DNA of 64,000 nt from Seriola aureovittata (taxonomy: Eukaryota > Chordata > Actinopteri > Carangiformes > Carangidae), in assembly GCF_021018895.1 (NCBI RefSeq), contig NC_079385.1:541759-605758 (forward strand). The letters are read 5' to 3'. The notes below the pieces were generated by a model. The model did no database searches. It was not told the origin of the DNA and saw only the letters and a list, made by a program, of their open reading frames with translations. Position 1 is the stretch's first letter; each line of letters starts with the position of its first letter. A program made the translations under genes and the position numbers. Below are positions 41,987-54,800 of this stretch, piece by piece.

Positions 41987-42691
41987 GCGGACATACTTGG
42001 CCTGGCATCAGTCGCAAGCCATTAAGGAAGTTCATTATAAGGACATGCAGAGTAACGGACCCACAATTAACACTTTGTGACAAACTATCAAATTGATAGG
42101 AAACAGAGACAAATGACCCTTCTCCCACAAACAGACCATGCTTTTAGCATGCCAGAGAGACACAGAACCAGACCAAAGGTCAAAGGGTCAGCTCCAGAGG
42201 ATCAACCAATAGACACCAGGCAACTGGAGAATATAGGCAATATCTCCAGTTTGTCACAATAAGACTCTGTCTAATGATATTTGATTGTTTCTTATATAGG
42301 ACAAGTACCAACAAAATGACTGATTAACACTAAGGTGTGAATCCTGGCCTCTCTGTGCCATGCATGAACACACACACACACACCAACCTCCCTTCCTCTG
42401 CCCCTCTCTAGATAAGAGTCATAAACTACAACCCACATTCCAATCCTGGGTAGTGACCAGCAGAACTCTCTTCACAGACACAGATCTAAGGAAGAATGTA
42501 AAATGAAATATCTAGCTGTTCTGTAACTCATGAGATGTTCCTATGCAATAGTTTAATCCCAAACTTCTATCCCATAGAATGTTTGAAATGTAACATGTAG
42601 ATTTTAAGACAATGTCCTTCATGTGACCATACTGTCAGCATCCTTCACACAAGGTAACACGCACTACATGACATCCAGAATGTTCATATTA

Positions 42692-43433
42692 TTAGTGCCA
42701 CGGGTGCTCAGCTCCGAGGCACTCCTCTACAGCTAGAATAGCTGAGAGGACATATTTTTAAAATCTAATGTCAGTTACTGTTACAGGTCTATTATACACT
42801 GGTAACACATTTTGTACCCTCTGGGGTTCCTCGCGTCCAAAAAAGGACACACAAAGAAAATGCTATAAAATCATCATATATCAATATTTTTTTCTGCTTT
42901 TTTTTGCATACGTCTCTTAAACCATTTCAGTTCTGCTCAAACCTACCAAATGGTTATTAGTTTTCAGGATTTTACCCTTTAAATGTCAGTTTGAAGACAT
43001 GCTGCCTCTTGTTTTATTAAAAAAAACAACACAGAATATGAGATATTTCCCACATAATACATGATGGAGGGATGTGACATTGTTTTATATCAGAGTCTTT
43101 TATATCAAGACATTTCTCAAAACCAGAATATGATCAGGGTGACTTTTGAACACTGGAAATAAATCATGTACTCATCCCGGCAGTAGCCCCCATGGCACTC
43201 AAAATTTCCCTGGAATTTTCTAGTTATTATTACAGTCAAAGAACTGCTGTGTAATCCACATTCATAGACTATTAGCTTTGGGAAATGTTTATATTGTTGT
43301 TTGATCAGTTAACCACTTGTATCATGATTAATTCCAGGTTTGAAGGATTTAATATGAAATCAACACTCCTATAACTCTTCTCTGCCATTATTAGTGCAAG
43401 TAGTTAGTGCCACGGGTGCTCAGCTCCGAGGCA
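42692..43433. repeat. Pair of exact 30-bp direct repeats, 712 bp apart
   Basis: The unit ttagtgccacgggtgctcag plus ctccgaggca occurs at 42692-42721 and 43404-43433. Identity over 30 bp in otherwise AT-rich sequence suggests the ends of an inserted element or a recent duplication. I see no coding region between them. From 41986 to 45065 nothing else is recognisable as a gene. Confidence 0.6.
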
Positions 43434-45069
43434 TCTATTAATATTCCTCAGGCTTATTATTATTTTTCCGCCAAATTTTGGCGCGTAACTCGTCCCGCAG
43501 CTTTGAGAAAACCCCGGTAATATATACATCAAAACATGCGTCTTGATCCTGAAAGAGGTGCTACGACTTTTGGTGTTAAATTCCAATTTTTCCCAAAGTT
43601 ATTCCCAAAATACTGGGAATAAATAATGCATTAGGAATGCATTGGAATTTTCTTTAAAGATGATGTGGTTCTGCTGGCTTCATTAGATGGTGACACTCAT
43701 TTATATTATAGACTCAGTGGCGAGAGATAGAACACAGGGTAGGAAATCTCAAGCTGCTGGGTTTGTTCATTTATAGAGCGTATATGCTGTGGTATTACTG
43801 TCATGGTAAAGATCTATTTGCATGTTTGCAATTAAATAATTAATTAATAGTTAAAAAAACACAGATTATATGCTTTAAAAACCCATGTAAACAGCAGAGT
43901 AATTCAGTAATGTAGTTCAGGTATATTTATTATGTACAGTGGTAAACAAAATTCCTGTGCAGCATGATTTACAGTGTATACCTACCCCCCACTCCCAACA
44001 CACACACACACACACAGACACACACACACAAAATAATGAAGGAAAATAATACTTGAAAAAACAAATAGAAGAAAGAACTAAAAACTACGAAATGCCCCTT
44101 TAACTCTGGGCCCTTGCAGTTTTTACTCTTGTACAATCACAGCTGAACTCCCCGGACCTCCAGCCTCCTCCTGTATCTCAGCTGGACAATCATTAGAATT
44201 AGATAATCAATTTTCCAACAGGAGATTAGCACCTGGTCCACATATCCACACATTTACATCTGAATTACAAAACACACTTGCAGACATTTTAGGTGCTCAT
44301 TTAAAAAGTTCATTAAAATAGCATTGTTTATTGTGAAACAATCAGCACCCCTCTAACTCTATCATACTTGGTTTCTTCCCCCAAGAACCCCTGTTCATAA
44401 GACAATGGCACCCTCCAGTGGTTTTGGCAGTTCTGGGTCTAAATAAAGGAGCACATGTACAGCAGAGAAGAAACAGGTGACAAACAATTGATTTTTGCTG
44501 TTAACACTTTTAACACTAAATACAAATGTTTAGCTCCAATACTAGAGTCTGTGTCTTATCATAAAATACATTGTATGCAAAAAAAATATTGCTTTGTCGC
44601 TTGAATCTGAGATCTGGTCAATACGAGCTACCAGACAGGTTATCTTAGTGACTGTGTGTGTACCTGTAATGATGGCAATAATCGTTCAAAGCTAAACCAA
44701 GAGATTGGACTTTACCACTCTGATATGAGACAGGGACATTAATGTACCTTCTTCTGATTTGTGCACAAATCAGAGGACAGTGTTAGTTGACCAGCTGACC
44801 TGAGCCTGAGTGTGTCAAGCAATCTAACAGGTGAATACTGTCTGAAAATAAAAATGGTGTTAAAATGACTTGCACACAGATGAACCATCTGTGGTGAGAT
44901 TAATGATGTTCAGAAATGCAGCCACCATGTTGTGTTGGAGATATGGTTGGAGATATCACACAATTGAAAAAATTAACTGACATGATAAAAAGCACAAAAA
45001 CAGATAGAGGGAGATACAAAGATATCTTGATTCATTTAACTGCACTGGAGCCCTGAGTGCTACTTTTAA

Positions 45070-45633
45070 AGAGGATAGTGTGGGTTATTTGACGTGGTGT
45101 TTTATGTGCTACTCATGTATAGACAGTGAATTACCTGCAGTAGATTCAGATCAGCACTGTGCCACTTAGGATCGGCAGCAGGGAACACGGTACACTAGCA
45201 GAGTGATGTGCTGCTGTGCACGGAGCCAGCAGAAAAAAGTGTTTTTAAAATCGCCCACTGAAACAATCCAATATCTGTTTAACTGCACGCTTCATGTAGA
45301 ACATTTTCAGCAGTTTATCTTATACAGCGGTTGTAAAAATGTAGTGCCAAAGGAAAGTGCTGTTTTCACAGGAAGATAAACCACTGAAGATATTCTACAT
45401 GAAGTGTACATTTAAATTGATATTGGATTGTGTCAGTGGCCATTTTTAAAAGTGTCTAAAACATGTTTTTTCTGCTGGCCCTGTTCACAGTGGCACATCA
45501 CTCTGCTAGTATACCGGTGTTTCCTGCTGCCTCTCCTAACTGGCACAGCGCTGATCCGTTCTACTCCAGGTAACACACAGGCTATGCATGACTACTTCAT
45601 ACAACCCCACGTCAAATTACCATAATTATCCCT
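45070..45633. mobile_element. Palindromic MITE with TTAA target duplication
   Basis: Ends AGAGGATAGTG...(45070) and ...ATAATTATCCCT (45633) are imperfect inverted repeats flanked by TTAA (45066-45069, 45634-45637). Almost the whole element is two complementary arms of about 265 bp. Examples are agcagagtgatgtgctgctg with cagtggcacatcactctgct, and ccaatatctgtttaactgca with its complement near 45410. TTAA targeting is typical of piggyBac- and Kolobok-type transposases. No protein is coded. Confidence 0.75.
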
Positions 45634-45821
45634 TTAAACAAATAGACTGTAAAACTGGGCACGTCTCTGCTGAGTGGGCTGCAGTGCTCTGCTCCACAGC
45701 TTCAAACACTTCGATTTGCCTGGAGTGTTCAGAGTCAATGTCCCCTTAAAACATTTACACACTGTTGCTGATTGGTTCAGACTTTCCACCAGCTCCTCAC
45801 AGAGAGGAAGTCCTGAACCCT

Positions 45822-48800
45822 TCACTGCTGTGCATGGCTGTGAGTTTCATCCTGTGAGCCCACAAAGAAGCAGACATGTTGTGGTGAGGAGGGGGCGGAG
45901 CGAGGACTGTGGTGGTGGTGGGACGAGGAGCACAAGGACGTAGACTTGTGGATCTCCCAGTAGTTGCCATGGAGGTCGAGGGAGGAAAGAGCAGGTAGGT
46001 TGTCTCTCTGCATGGGTTTGTCATAGTGAGTGGGTGGAGGCGGCGCACTCAGACATTTCCTCAGGCACAGATCACTGTGAAGTCAATCCCATGTGACACA
46101 GGTTTGAGGACAGGCTCAGGCAGCTTTACACCCACCCACACCATGACTCATGTGACCCTATCATCTCACATGACGTGATTGGTGGTTCAATGTCTCTATA
46201 AGTATTAAAGACCCTACAACAAGTTGTAACAAACACTACTACGTTTCAGTTTTAAAACTCATCTCTTGTACTATATTTACTCCTGACGTCCAGTCTTATG
46301 CCCCTAAAACAGAGACTTTCAGAAACTCTGCTGGACCTGTTTTATTTTGAAAACTCTAGGGTTGAGTTGTAGTCTGGACTGACACAATCTGAGACATTTG
46401 GAAATGATGACGTAGACACACATAGTCTCTCCTGATTGGCTATCATCAGCCTCGACTACCATCGGCGAATACAACATGATAATGAATTACAGTGTTACTG
46501 ACTTTGTTGTCTTTGCTAGCAGCTGTTGTTCAGTTAAATATTGTATCTGTATTGTATGTGAGACTTGTCGAGTTGACTGAACCTCTGTTTTAAAATGACA
46601 CTTTATGAAAATCATCTATCACCTGTTGGCTGGTTGTTCTTTCCAGGCCTGTCGGTATACGTCACCAGCCACCCCAAACAGCCAGCGCACATCAGCTGGC
46701 ACCTCTGGGATCCACTCCACGAACCTGCAGCGGAAATTATTGTATTACATACACATGCAACAGATGAGACTGTTGCTATAAGAGGGTTTGAAATGATACT
46801 GTTACTGATGAGACCTACACCTCACCTCTGGGCCACTGAGTAGGCTGACTGTACAGGAAGTGTATATGGCATAAGCATGTAGGAAGCCACTCTCACTGGC
46901 AGCATCTCAGACACCTTGGCATACAGCCCCGATTTGTCCTGGCAGGCTTCACAGAACACTGACAACACATAGACAACAGCACAAGTCAACCACACAGCAG
47001 TATGTACACACCAGTTTAAAGAGGTATAATGTAACCTGTGACCTTCAACTGAAGTCAAACCTGTCTTTATAACTAAAAGCCAACAGAGTCTGAGATGACA
47101 CTGCACCTTTCTTGATTGGCGTAGGCAGAGCGATCTGCTCATCCAGCCACCAGTGCTGTTTATGCAGTAGATGGAGCCTCCGGAGCACCCACTCCTTGGT
47201 TGTTTCAGTATGCTTACAGCAGCAGTTGAGGGTGCTCTCAGGGAGGGTGGGGCCAGGGGTTGGACTCTCCAGCATCAGCAGGTCTGGCACCACAAAACAT
47301 GACATCAGTGTCACAGTCCAAAGGTTAAGCTGGAGGCTGATAGAGGCACATCATAACCAGGTTATTTTAGTAACCATGGTAACACAGTAGTGCAGTACTC
47401 ACTGTTCTCTTCAAGGAAGCGTAGAGCATCCTTATACCCGCTCTGACACATCTCAGCCAGCACCTGTGGAGGGAAACGTGGTACATCTTACAAGGAAACA
47501 CACACACTTTGTATACTTCACATTATTGATCCACAACATGAATTGTCTGTGTAAGGATTATCAGTTCAACTTCCTGTTTATAAATACAAAATCAAGATTA
47601 GAAAACTAATTAAATTTTAAATTTTAAAAGTATGTTTTGTTATTGTCAGAATGATGTATTTATGATGTATTTATTCTTTTTTTCACTTTTTGTACATTTT
47701 GTCTTCATGCTCATTTATTGTTGTACAGTGTTGTATGACCATGATGCAGCCAAGACTCCTTTGTCTCAAAATAATGTTGTACTTTATAACCAAAGTTTTG
47801 ACCCTTTAGGGCTGCCATACATTGCTTGCTTTTTTTGTTAGAACATTTAATCCAACTTTTAACTATTGACTTTGTCAATGGAAAATTAAACTGATAAGGA
47901 ATTAACAAAACACACAAAAGACACATATAACCTCTAAAGTAATGTACAAAAAAAGATTGGAAGCAGGAGAAACAGCAGCCTGGCTCTGTCCACAGTTCAG
48001 AAATACACCTACAACCTCTACAGCTGATTAACGATGATGATCATGTTCATTTAAACCAAACATAAATAATAAATAAATAAATAAATACTAATAAACTTCC
48101 ATATAAACTGAACACACACACACACAGTCGTATCAAACCTCTCATTTAACTGTCAAAATGGCAGTACACATAATGTGTCAATCCATTTATTTAAGAAGGG
48201 ATAAAAATTTCATGACTTTTAATATATTTTTATTTTAAAATCTTTTTAACCTACTGTTTTTTACACCATTAATACAACTATAATAATATTACTATTTGTA
48301 AAGTCTTGTCACCAAGCTGAAAGGTGATAAGAGGATATGTACCTGCCCTGAAACCTCCTATCTAATGACATTTCCTATCACTGTCATTTTGATAGTCATG
48401 TCCAGCAGTCAGTTTCTTAGTTTTTATAATAGCAGTGTCTTCAGTGTCAGACCTCTGACATCAGCAGAGCTGCTTACAGCCAATCCACAGGCTTGAGTGG
48501 TCAGACCACAGAGTCATGGGTCAAAATACACTCTGGTTATTTGATATTCAAGTTGTGTTTTTTACGCACGTCAATACGGTGTCTGCCACGTGTGTGTTTG
48601 CAGAGAGAGGTTCCTAGCTCAGGCACATGTGGGCAGATTTGAGGGGTAATTCCTCCCTTCAGGAATTATGTTGAGAACACAAATGCCCCTGTTACAGCGG
48701 TCTGTGAACTCAGTTACATAACCGTAAGGTCCAGACAGCATATCATGCATGCACACGGGAGGGGAGACACACACAACACAGCAAACAGCTCAGGGTCAAA

Positions 48801-51800
48801 GCTCACCTCATCTGAAAAGTTACCTAACAGTTATCAGAGCGACCAGAGCAACAACAGGAAATATGGGATAAAGGACAGTGACACAAGTGAAACAGAGGCA
48901 GCAGATACATCCATTTCCTGTCAGTCGTGTAGACGGATGGAGAGGAGGAAGTAAAAACAGTCATGGCACAAAAATGATTTCTCAGACTGAACTGAGAATA
49001 ATAACAGTAACACGGATCACATGAGTCATAAAGAGACTTTATTCAGTTGTGGCATGTCATGGTTTGCTATGGCAGACACCTTTTGTTAGTTTTGTTTGGA
49101 CTTTCTCACTTCCTGTTTTATTTTGTAATTGGTTTCCTTGTGTGTCTCAGTGTTTTTGCTTCCGGTCTTGGTCCTGTTTCTGTGTGGTGATTGTCTGCCC
49201 CGCCCTAATGTGATTCACCTGTGTTCAATGACCCTTGCCTCCCTTGTCTATATAGTTTTTGTGCTTCTCTTTGTCTGTGTTGGTTCGTCTGTTGTCTCTC
49301 TTTTGATCTCTGGGTTTGTCCTTAGTCTGTTCATGTCTCCTGTTGTCATCCCCTGTGCTTCTCATGTTTTGGCCTGCTGTTCCTTGTATAACCCTCGTGC
49401 TTCGGTTTCCTTTTCAGTTGGTTTGCCAGTTTTTGCCTGTTTGGGTTTTGAGTTTTTGTAAGTAGTTACTTTTGGTTATTGTAATCGTTTCTTTCCACCA
49501 GTGTTGTGTGAAAGCTTTAAGTTTAATAAACCTGTCTGCACCGTTTCCAAAGTGTTGTCTGCATTTTGGGTCCTACTTACCCCTCAAACCCTGACAACCC
49601 CTCATAACCGTGGCAGTGAGGTCTTAAAGGTGTGTGTGTGCGTGTGTGCGTGCACGCACAAACTACATCTGCCAATTTGGGTCTCCACTATGGAGAACAT
49701 CAGTATAACAGATGTTTCCAGATTAATGTCAATGTTGCCTGTAGCTGTTGTGGGGGTTTGGGGCTCTGGTGCCGATGTGACATGATCAAGTGCAGTTTAT
49801 CTTCAAACTGGAGACTGAAAACAAAAAGTCTCTTGTACAGTCTGCAAGGAGTAGAAACAGCTACTGTGATTTAGATTAATCTGCTGATATTATATTCTCC
49901 ATTGATCAGAACCCATGGTGACAACTTGATTTTCCCTCTTTCAGTAAAAGTTTGCAGTGGTCTCTGTACATGTTCAACACATTCCAGTTTTTATGAAAAA
50001 GTCTTTTTTTCCATCAACAAGATCAGATGGTGTCATTAAATGATGCACAGGCAACAAGTGGCAGCAAGTCCCGTGGTGTTTTTTTATTCTACGCAGTTGT
50101 TTTGTCTGATGATGGAGAAAATAATTTACACAAATGAAAAACTCCTGGCTTTAAAGTTTACCAGATATGGAGTTAAACATCCCATACAAGCTGAGCTGAA
50201 GATGAAGCTGTTCCGTGGATGCAGAGCCGGGGCTAAGCTAAAGGCTAGGAGATGGAGATATAAGCCTTTTCTACCACCGATCCTCATGGGAAATGTCAAC
50301 TCCCTTGCTAACAAGTGTGATGAACTGGAGGCCAGCGAGCACATCGTGAATGTAGTCTCATGTGTTTCACGGAGACCTGGTTAAACGACAACACTCCTGA
50401 CCGTTGTATGGATTTAACCTGGTTCACTGCAGTACGAGCGGACAGAGATGCCAGAGCAAGTGGGAAGAATAAAGGTGGAGGACTGGTTCTGCTTGTGAAC
50501 AGTAGATGGTACAACCCTGGTCCAGTGGCGATTGCTCTAAGACTGCAAGGGAAGCTCAGCTTCCCCTAAAATGTCAACAAAATAAGTGGTCAAATATGTA
50601 CTGTTGTGTGTACATTTCATTGACTAAATATGCGCTAGAACACGTTCATCTTTTGTTCAGAATCAGCTACTTATCACAGGTAACCGACACGACTTCTTCT
50701 CATTCATCCCCGCAGCGCCACAGTGCTTTACACAGTGTAGCCGCTGAGCGTCTACTGACTTCAATGGGGAAGCAGAGAGTGGGTTGTTCCACTGCAGCGA
50801 AACTAGACGGTCATTGGATAAATGCTGGGCTTTGTCCCGCCCATCGGACGCTCAGCGTCTCTGCGGGTCTATGGGGCAGTGGGCTGGCCCGGACGCTCGG
50901 CTTCTGCATGATGATTGGATGATCTGTCTGAGGCTGAGTCCCTTTTAGATTGACAGCGAAATGAGCGAATCAGTGATCTTGAAGTATAAGAATCCACCGG
51001 AGGATTTTTCAAGTTTTTCATTCCGTTGTTCGGAGTTGATCTGGAGACGTTACTGATCCTCAGCGACTTTGTCTTTGTTAAAAACGACTAGCGTTGTGTT
51101 TGGCGACTCTTTTCTGTCACTCTGCGAATTTACATATAAATAAACGGACACATTTTATGATGTAGGCCTAAAATGAGCTTCCCCTCCTTATAAGACCAGC
51201 AGCCGCCACTGCCCTGGTCATATCACAGTGATGGAGAAGATCTGCTGTTGGGATACTGAACTGTTCGCAGTTGGTCTTAGACTGTACAATGTGCCGAGCG
51301 AGTTCTCACACATTGTCGCCATTGTTGTTTACATTCAACCACAAGCAGAGCATGCAGTCGCGTGTGAGGTCATTCACGAGACTGTTGCTAGAGTACAGAC
51401 CCAGCACCCTGATGCATTCATTGCAATATCAGGGGATTTTAACCATGTCACTCTCACCTCTCACCTGACTGGCTTCACTCAGTATGTTGACTGTCCCACA
51501 AGGGAAAATAAGACACTTGATCTGTTGTATGCAAACGTTGTAGAAGGCCTACACTGCTTCAGCTCTACCACCACCTGGCAGATCAGATCATAATCTGGTT
51601 TTTCTTCAGCCTTCCTACAAACCTTGTGTACTGAGGCAGGCTGCAACCACCCGCTCATTCAGGAACTGGACCCTGGAGGTGAATGTCTAAAAGACTGTTT
51701 TGAATGCACAGATTGGAATGTACTGTTGGAGTCACAGGAAAATGATAAAAGCAAATACCCTGGCCTTGATAGAATGGCTGAATGTACCACAGACTACATT

Positions 51801-54800
51801 AACTTCTGTATGGACACTGTAATACCAGCAAGGACTGTACACTTCCTTCCAAAGAACAAACCCTGGATCACCAGTAACATCAAGACCCTCCTCAACCAGG
51901 AAAAGGAGGCCTTCAGGAATGGAGATAAGGGGAAGCTCAGGTGTGTGCAACATGAGCTGAAGATCAAGTCTCCTGTCCTTTACAGTGGAGAAGGTGAGGG
52001 CGGAGCTCAAGAGGTGTCCTGGAAAGGCAACAGGCCTGGATGGTGTGTTTAACTTAAGCCTACAAATAGGGAGGGTCCCGGCCCTGTGGAAAACATCATG
52101 TCTTGTTCCAGTACCTAAAGTAGGGAGACCGGCTGAGATAAATGAGACCTGTGACCCTCATATCACACATCATGAAGACCCTGGAGCAGCTGCTTCTCCA
52201 CCTTCTGAGGCCACAGGTTGAACATGCACTGGACCCCCAAAGTTAGCCTACAATGAACATATTGGAGTGGATGATGCTGTCCTTTACATGCTCCACCAGG
52301 CCCATACTTATTTGGATGAGCCAGGTGGTTACATGAGGATTATGTTCATAGATTTTTCAAGTGCATTTAACACCATTCAACCCCCCATTCTTAAAGACAA
52401 GCTGGAAGGGATAGAGGTGGATTCCTGCTTCACGTCCTGGATTGTGGATTACCTGACATGACAACCACAGTAGGTCAGGCTGGGTAACTGTGTCTCAGGG
52501 ACAGTGATGTGCAGCGCTGGGGCTCCACAGGGGACTGTTCTGGCTCTGTTCCTGTTCACCCTGTATACGGCAGACTTTAAATACAAATCTGAGTCTTGGT
52601 ACATCCAGAAATACTCGGATGACACAGCTATTGTTGTGTGCATCAGGAATGGGCAGGAAGGGGAGTACAGGGATCTGACGATGGCTTTCAGTGAATGGAG
52701 CGACAAGAACTGCCTCCTTCTGAACACCTTCAAGACCAAAGAGATGGCCATTGACTTTAGGAGGTCTAGGCCCACCCTCCAGCCAGTCAACATTCGAGGG
52801 AAGGACAGTGAGGTGGTGCACATAAAATGGTTGTGCATTAAATCTCCAGACAGCTTACTTTGTCCACCAGGGCTGAATTAGCAAACAGGATGCAAGCTGT
52901 GCCCACCAGTACGTCAGGAGTGGGAGAGAGATAAAAGGGAAAATGACGACAGAAAATAATAACGAAAACTCGACTTACAGCATTACCAATGAAGACACCA
53001 CAACAGACAGCCCAAGGCTCAAAAGACGAGGAAATCATTGAAAATAGGGGTTAGAGGAATTTGATAGTGTGGAGATACTTTGGCTGATTAAAGACACGTA
53101 ATACCACCCATCCTCTACAGCATGCACAATGGAAGACTTTACAGTCCCAGATGAAGCTTTTGACTGGTCAGAATTTAGATTTTAGTTTATTATATATACA
53201 CCTATTTTATCTATTTGAAATATTTTTTTCACTACATTTTATTTTGATAAATGTTGCTGCTCTAATTTGGTCACAGTTTTTATATTTATTGGAGAAATTC
53301 AAATGTTTTTCAATTCAGTTATGTTGTACATTAAGTACTAAACTGTAAGATTCAATAATAAATGACAATAAATGAAAACCATCTAAATTAAGGTGTGATG
53401 GATGCTATGCTATACTTGTCTGAACAGTGGTCACTGTGGGATAATGGTAAATGTTAAAACATACAGTAGTACAGTGAGCATCAGCAAATCAGCAAACTGA
53501 CTCAGTTATATAAAAACAATGTCTATATAAAGTCTGCTGATACTAGCGAACATTAGCCACCAAGCTACTGGTCATACCAGACCAAGTAACACTGAAGCTC
53601 TGAGTTAACTGAACTGAGAAGGTGCATTTTATTTCCTCTAAACTCACAGTTTTATTTCTCATCACAAAATGGAAATATTACACCTTTAACCAGACAGTCT
53701 CTGACTTCCCTGCTTCAAAAGTAATGAGCTAAAACTCTGCAGTCTAAATGTTAGAGCTGATGGAGCAGCAGATTTGGATGGTAACTCTCTGTGGGTTAAT
53801 TTCTATAAGTGACTCTTTTCACATTACATTCACATCATTCAAGTCATGTGATCTATTGTTTATATGAACTATCGACTGGTATAGCTTTAAATGAATCTGG
53901 ACTGTGCACTGTGCTGCTCTGAAATGTAGGAAAACACAAGCTATGGATCGGGATCCAGAAATGCACTAATTTCTTTTAAATGACCCAGGTTCTGGAAAAA
54001 ACCAAACCTTTGAATGAGCCTGGCTGAAGCACATCCAGCCTCTTGAACCACATGAACACAAGGACACACTGCACTGTACTTGCCATGTGAACAAGCTGAG
54101 TGCTCCTCCAGTGCGTGCATATCACCTACCTTGGGTTCAGGTGGAAACAGGGCCCGGCTGAGGCGGTACATGTTACCCATGTTCATCTGAATGCTGGTGT
54201 TGGTGAAGCGCAGCTCATGGAAGCTTGTGGAGTTGTCGCGGGGACAGATGTCACTCTCTCCAGAGAACGGAGAGATGGTGATGGTGTTCTTCAGATCTGA
54301 CTGTGGCAGGTTGTTGCTGATCCCTCCATCCACATAACGCTAATGACAAAGGAACAGGTAAAGAGACAGAAATTATCTATGAACTGTATCTAAAGCTGAT
54401 AGTTGATTGTGATTTTTCTACCCACTGCACTCAAACATTACAGAACAGGTTTCACTGGGATATTGTTCTTTACAGTTGTACCATGATAATTGTGCCAGGC
54501 TCGACAAAGTCTGTGCTGTAATTGCTGATCTACCAGAGAAGACTCTTCAACATTAAAAACCCAACCACTCTGTACTAACAGATCCCACTACAGTCACATC
54601 TCTAAAACACTAATATCTTTGTGTGAGTGACACAGTTTAAAATGTTACATAAACAGAATTTAATTCAAAGTTCCAGCTGCACAATTCCACTCAGCTTGGC
54701 AGAGGAGACTAAACCAGTGAAAATACTGATCCTCTGTGTTAGGAACTGCCAGAATAACAGAATATAGGTCAGTGAGCAAATGGAGGTCAGGGTCCTTTAG

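Noticed and set aside
49597..49615. GTGGCA as TSD for the 49055-49596 LTR
   Set aside because: The right copy is 14 bp beyond the TGACA end, so using it would give a non-CA terminus; chance cannot be excluded.
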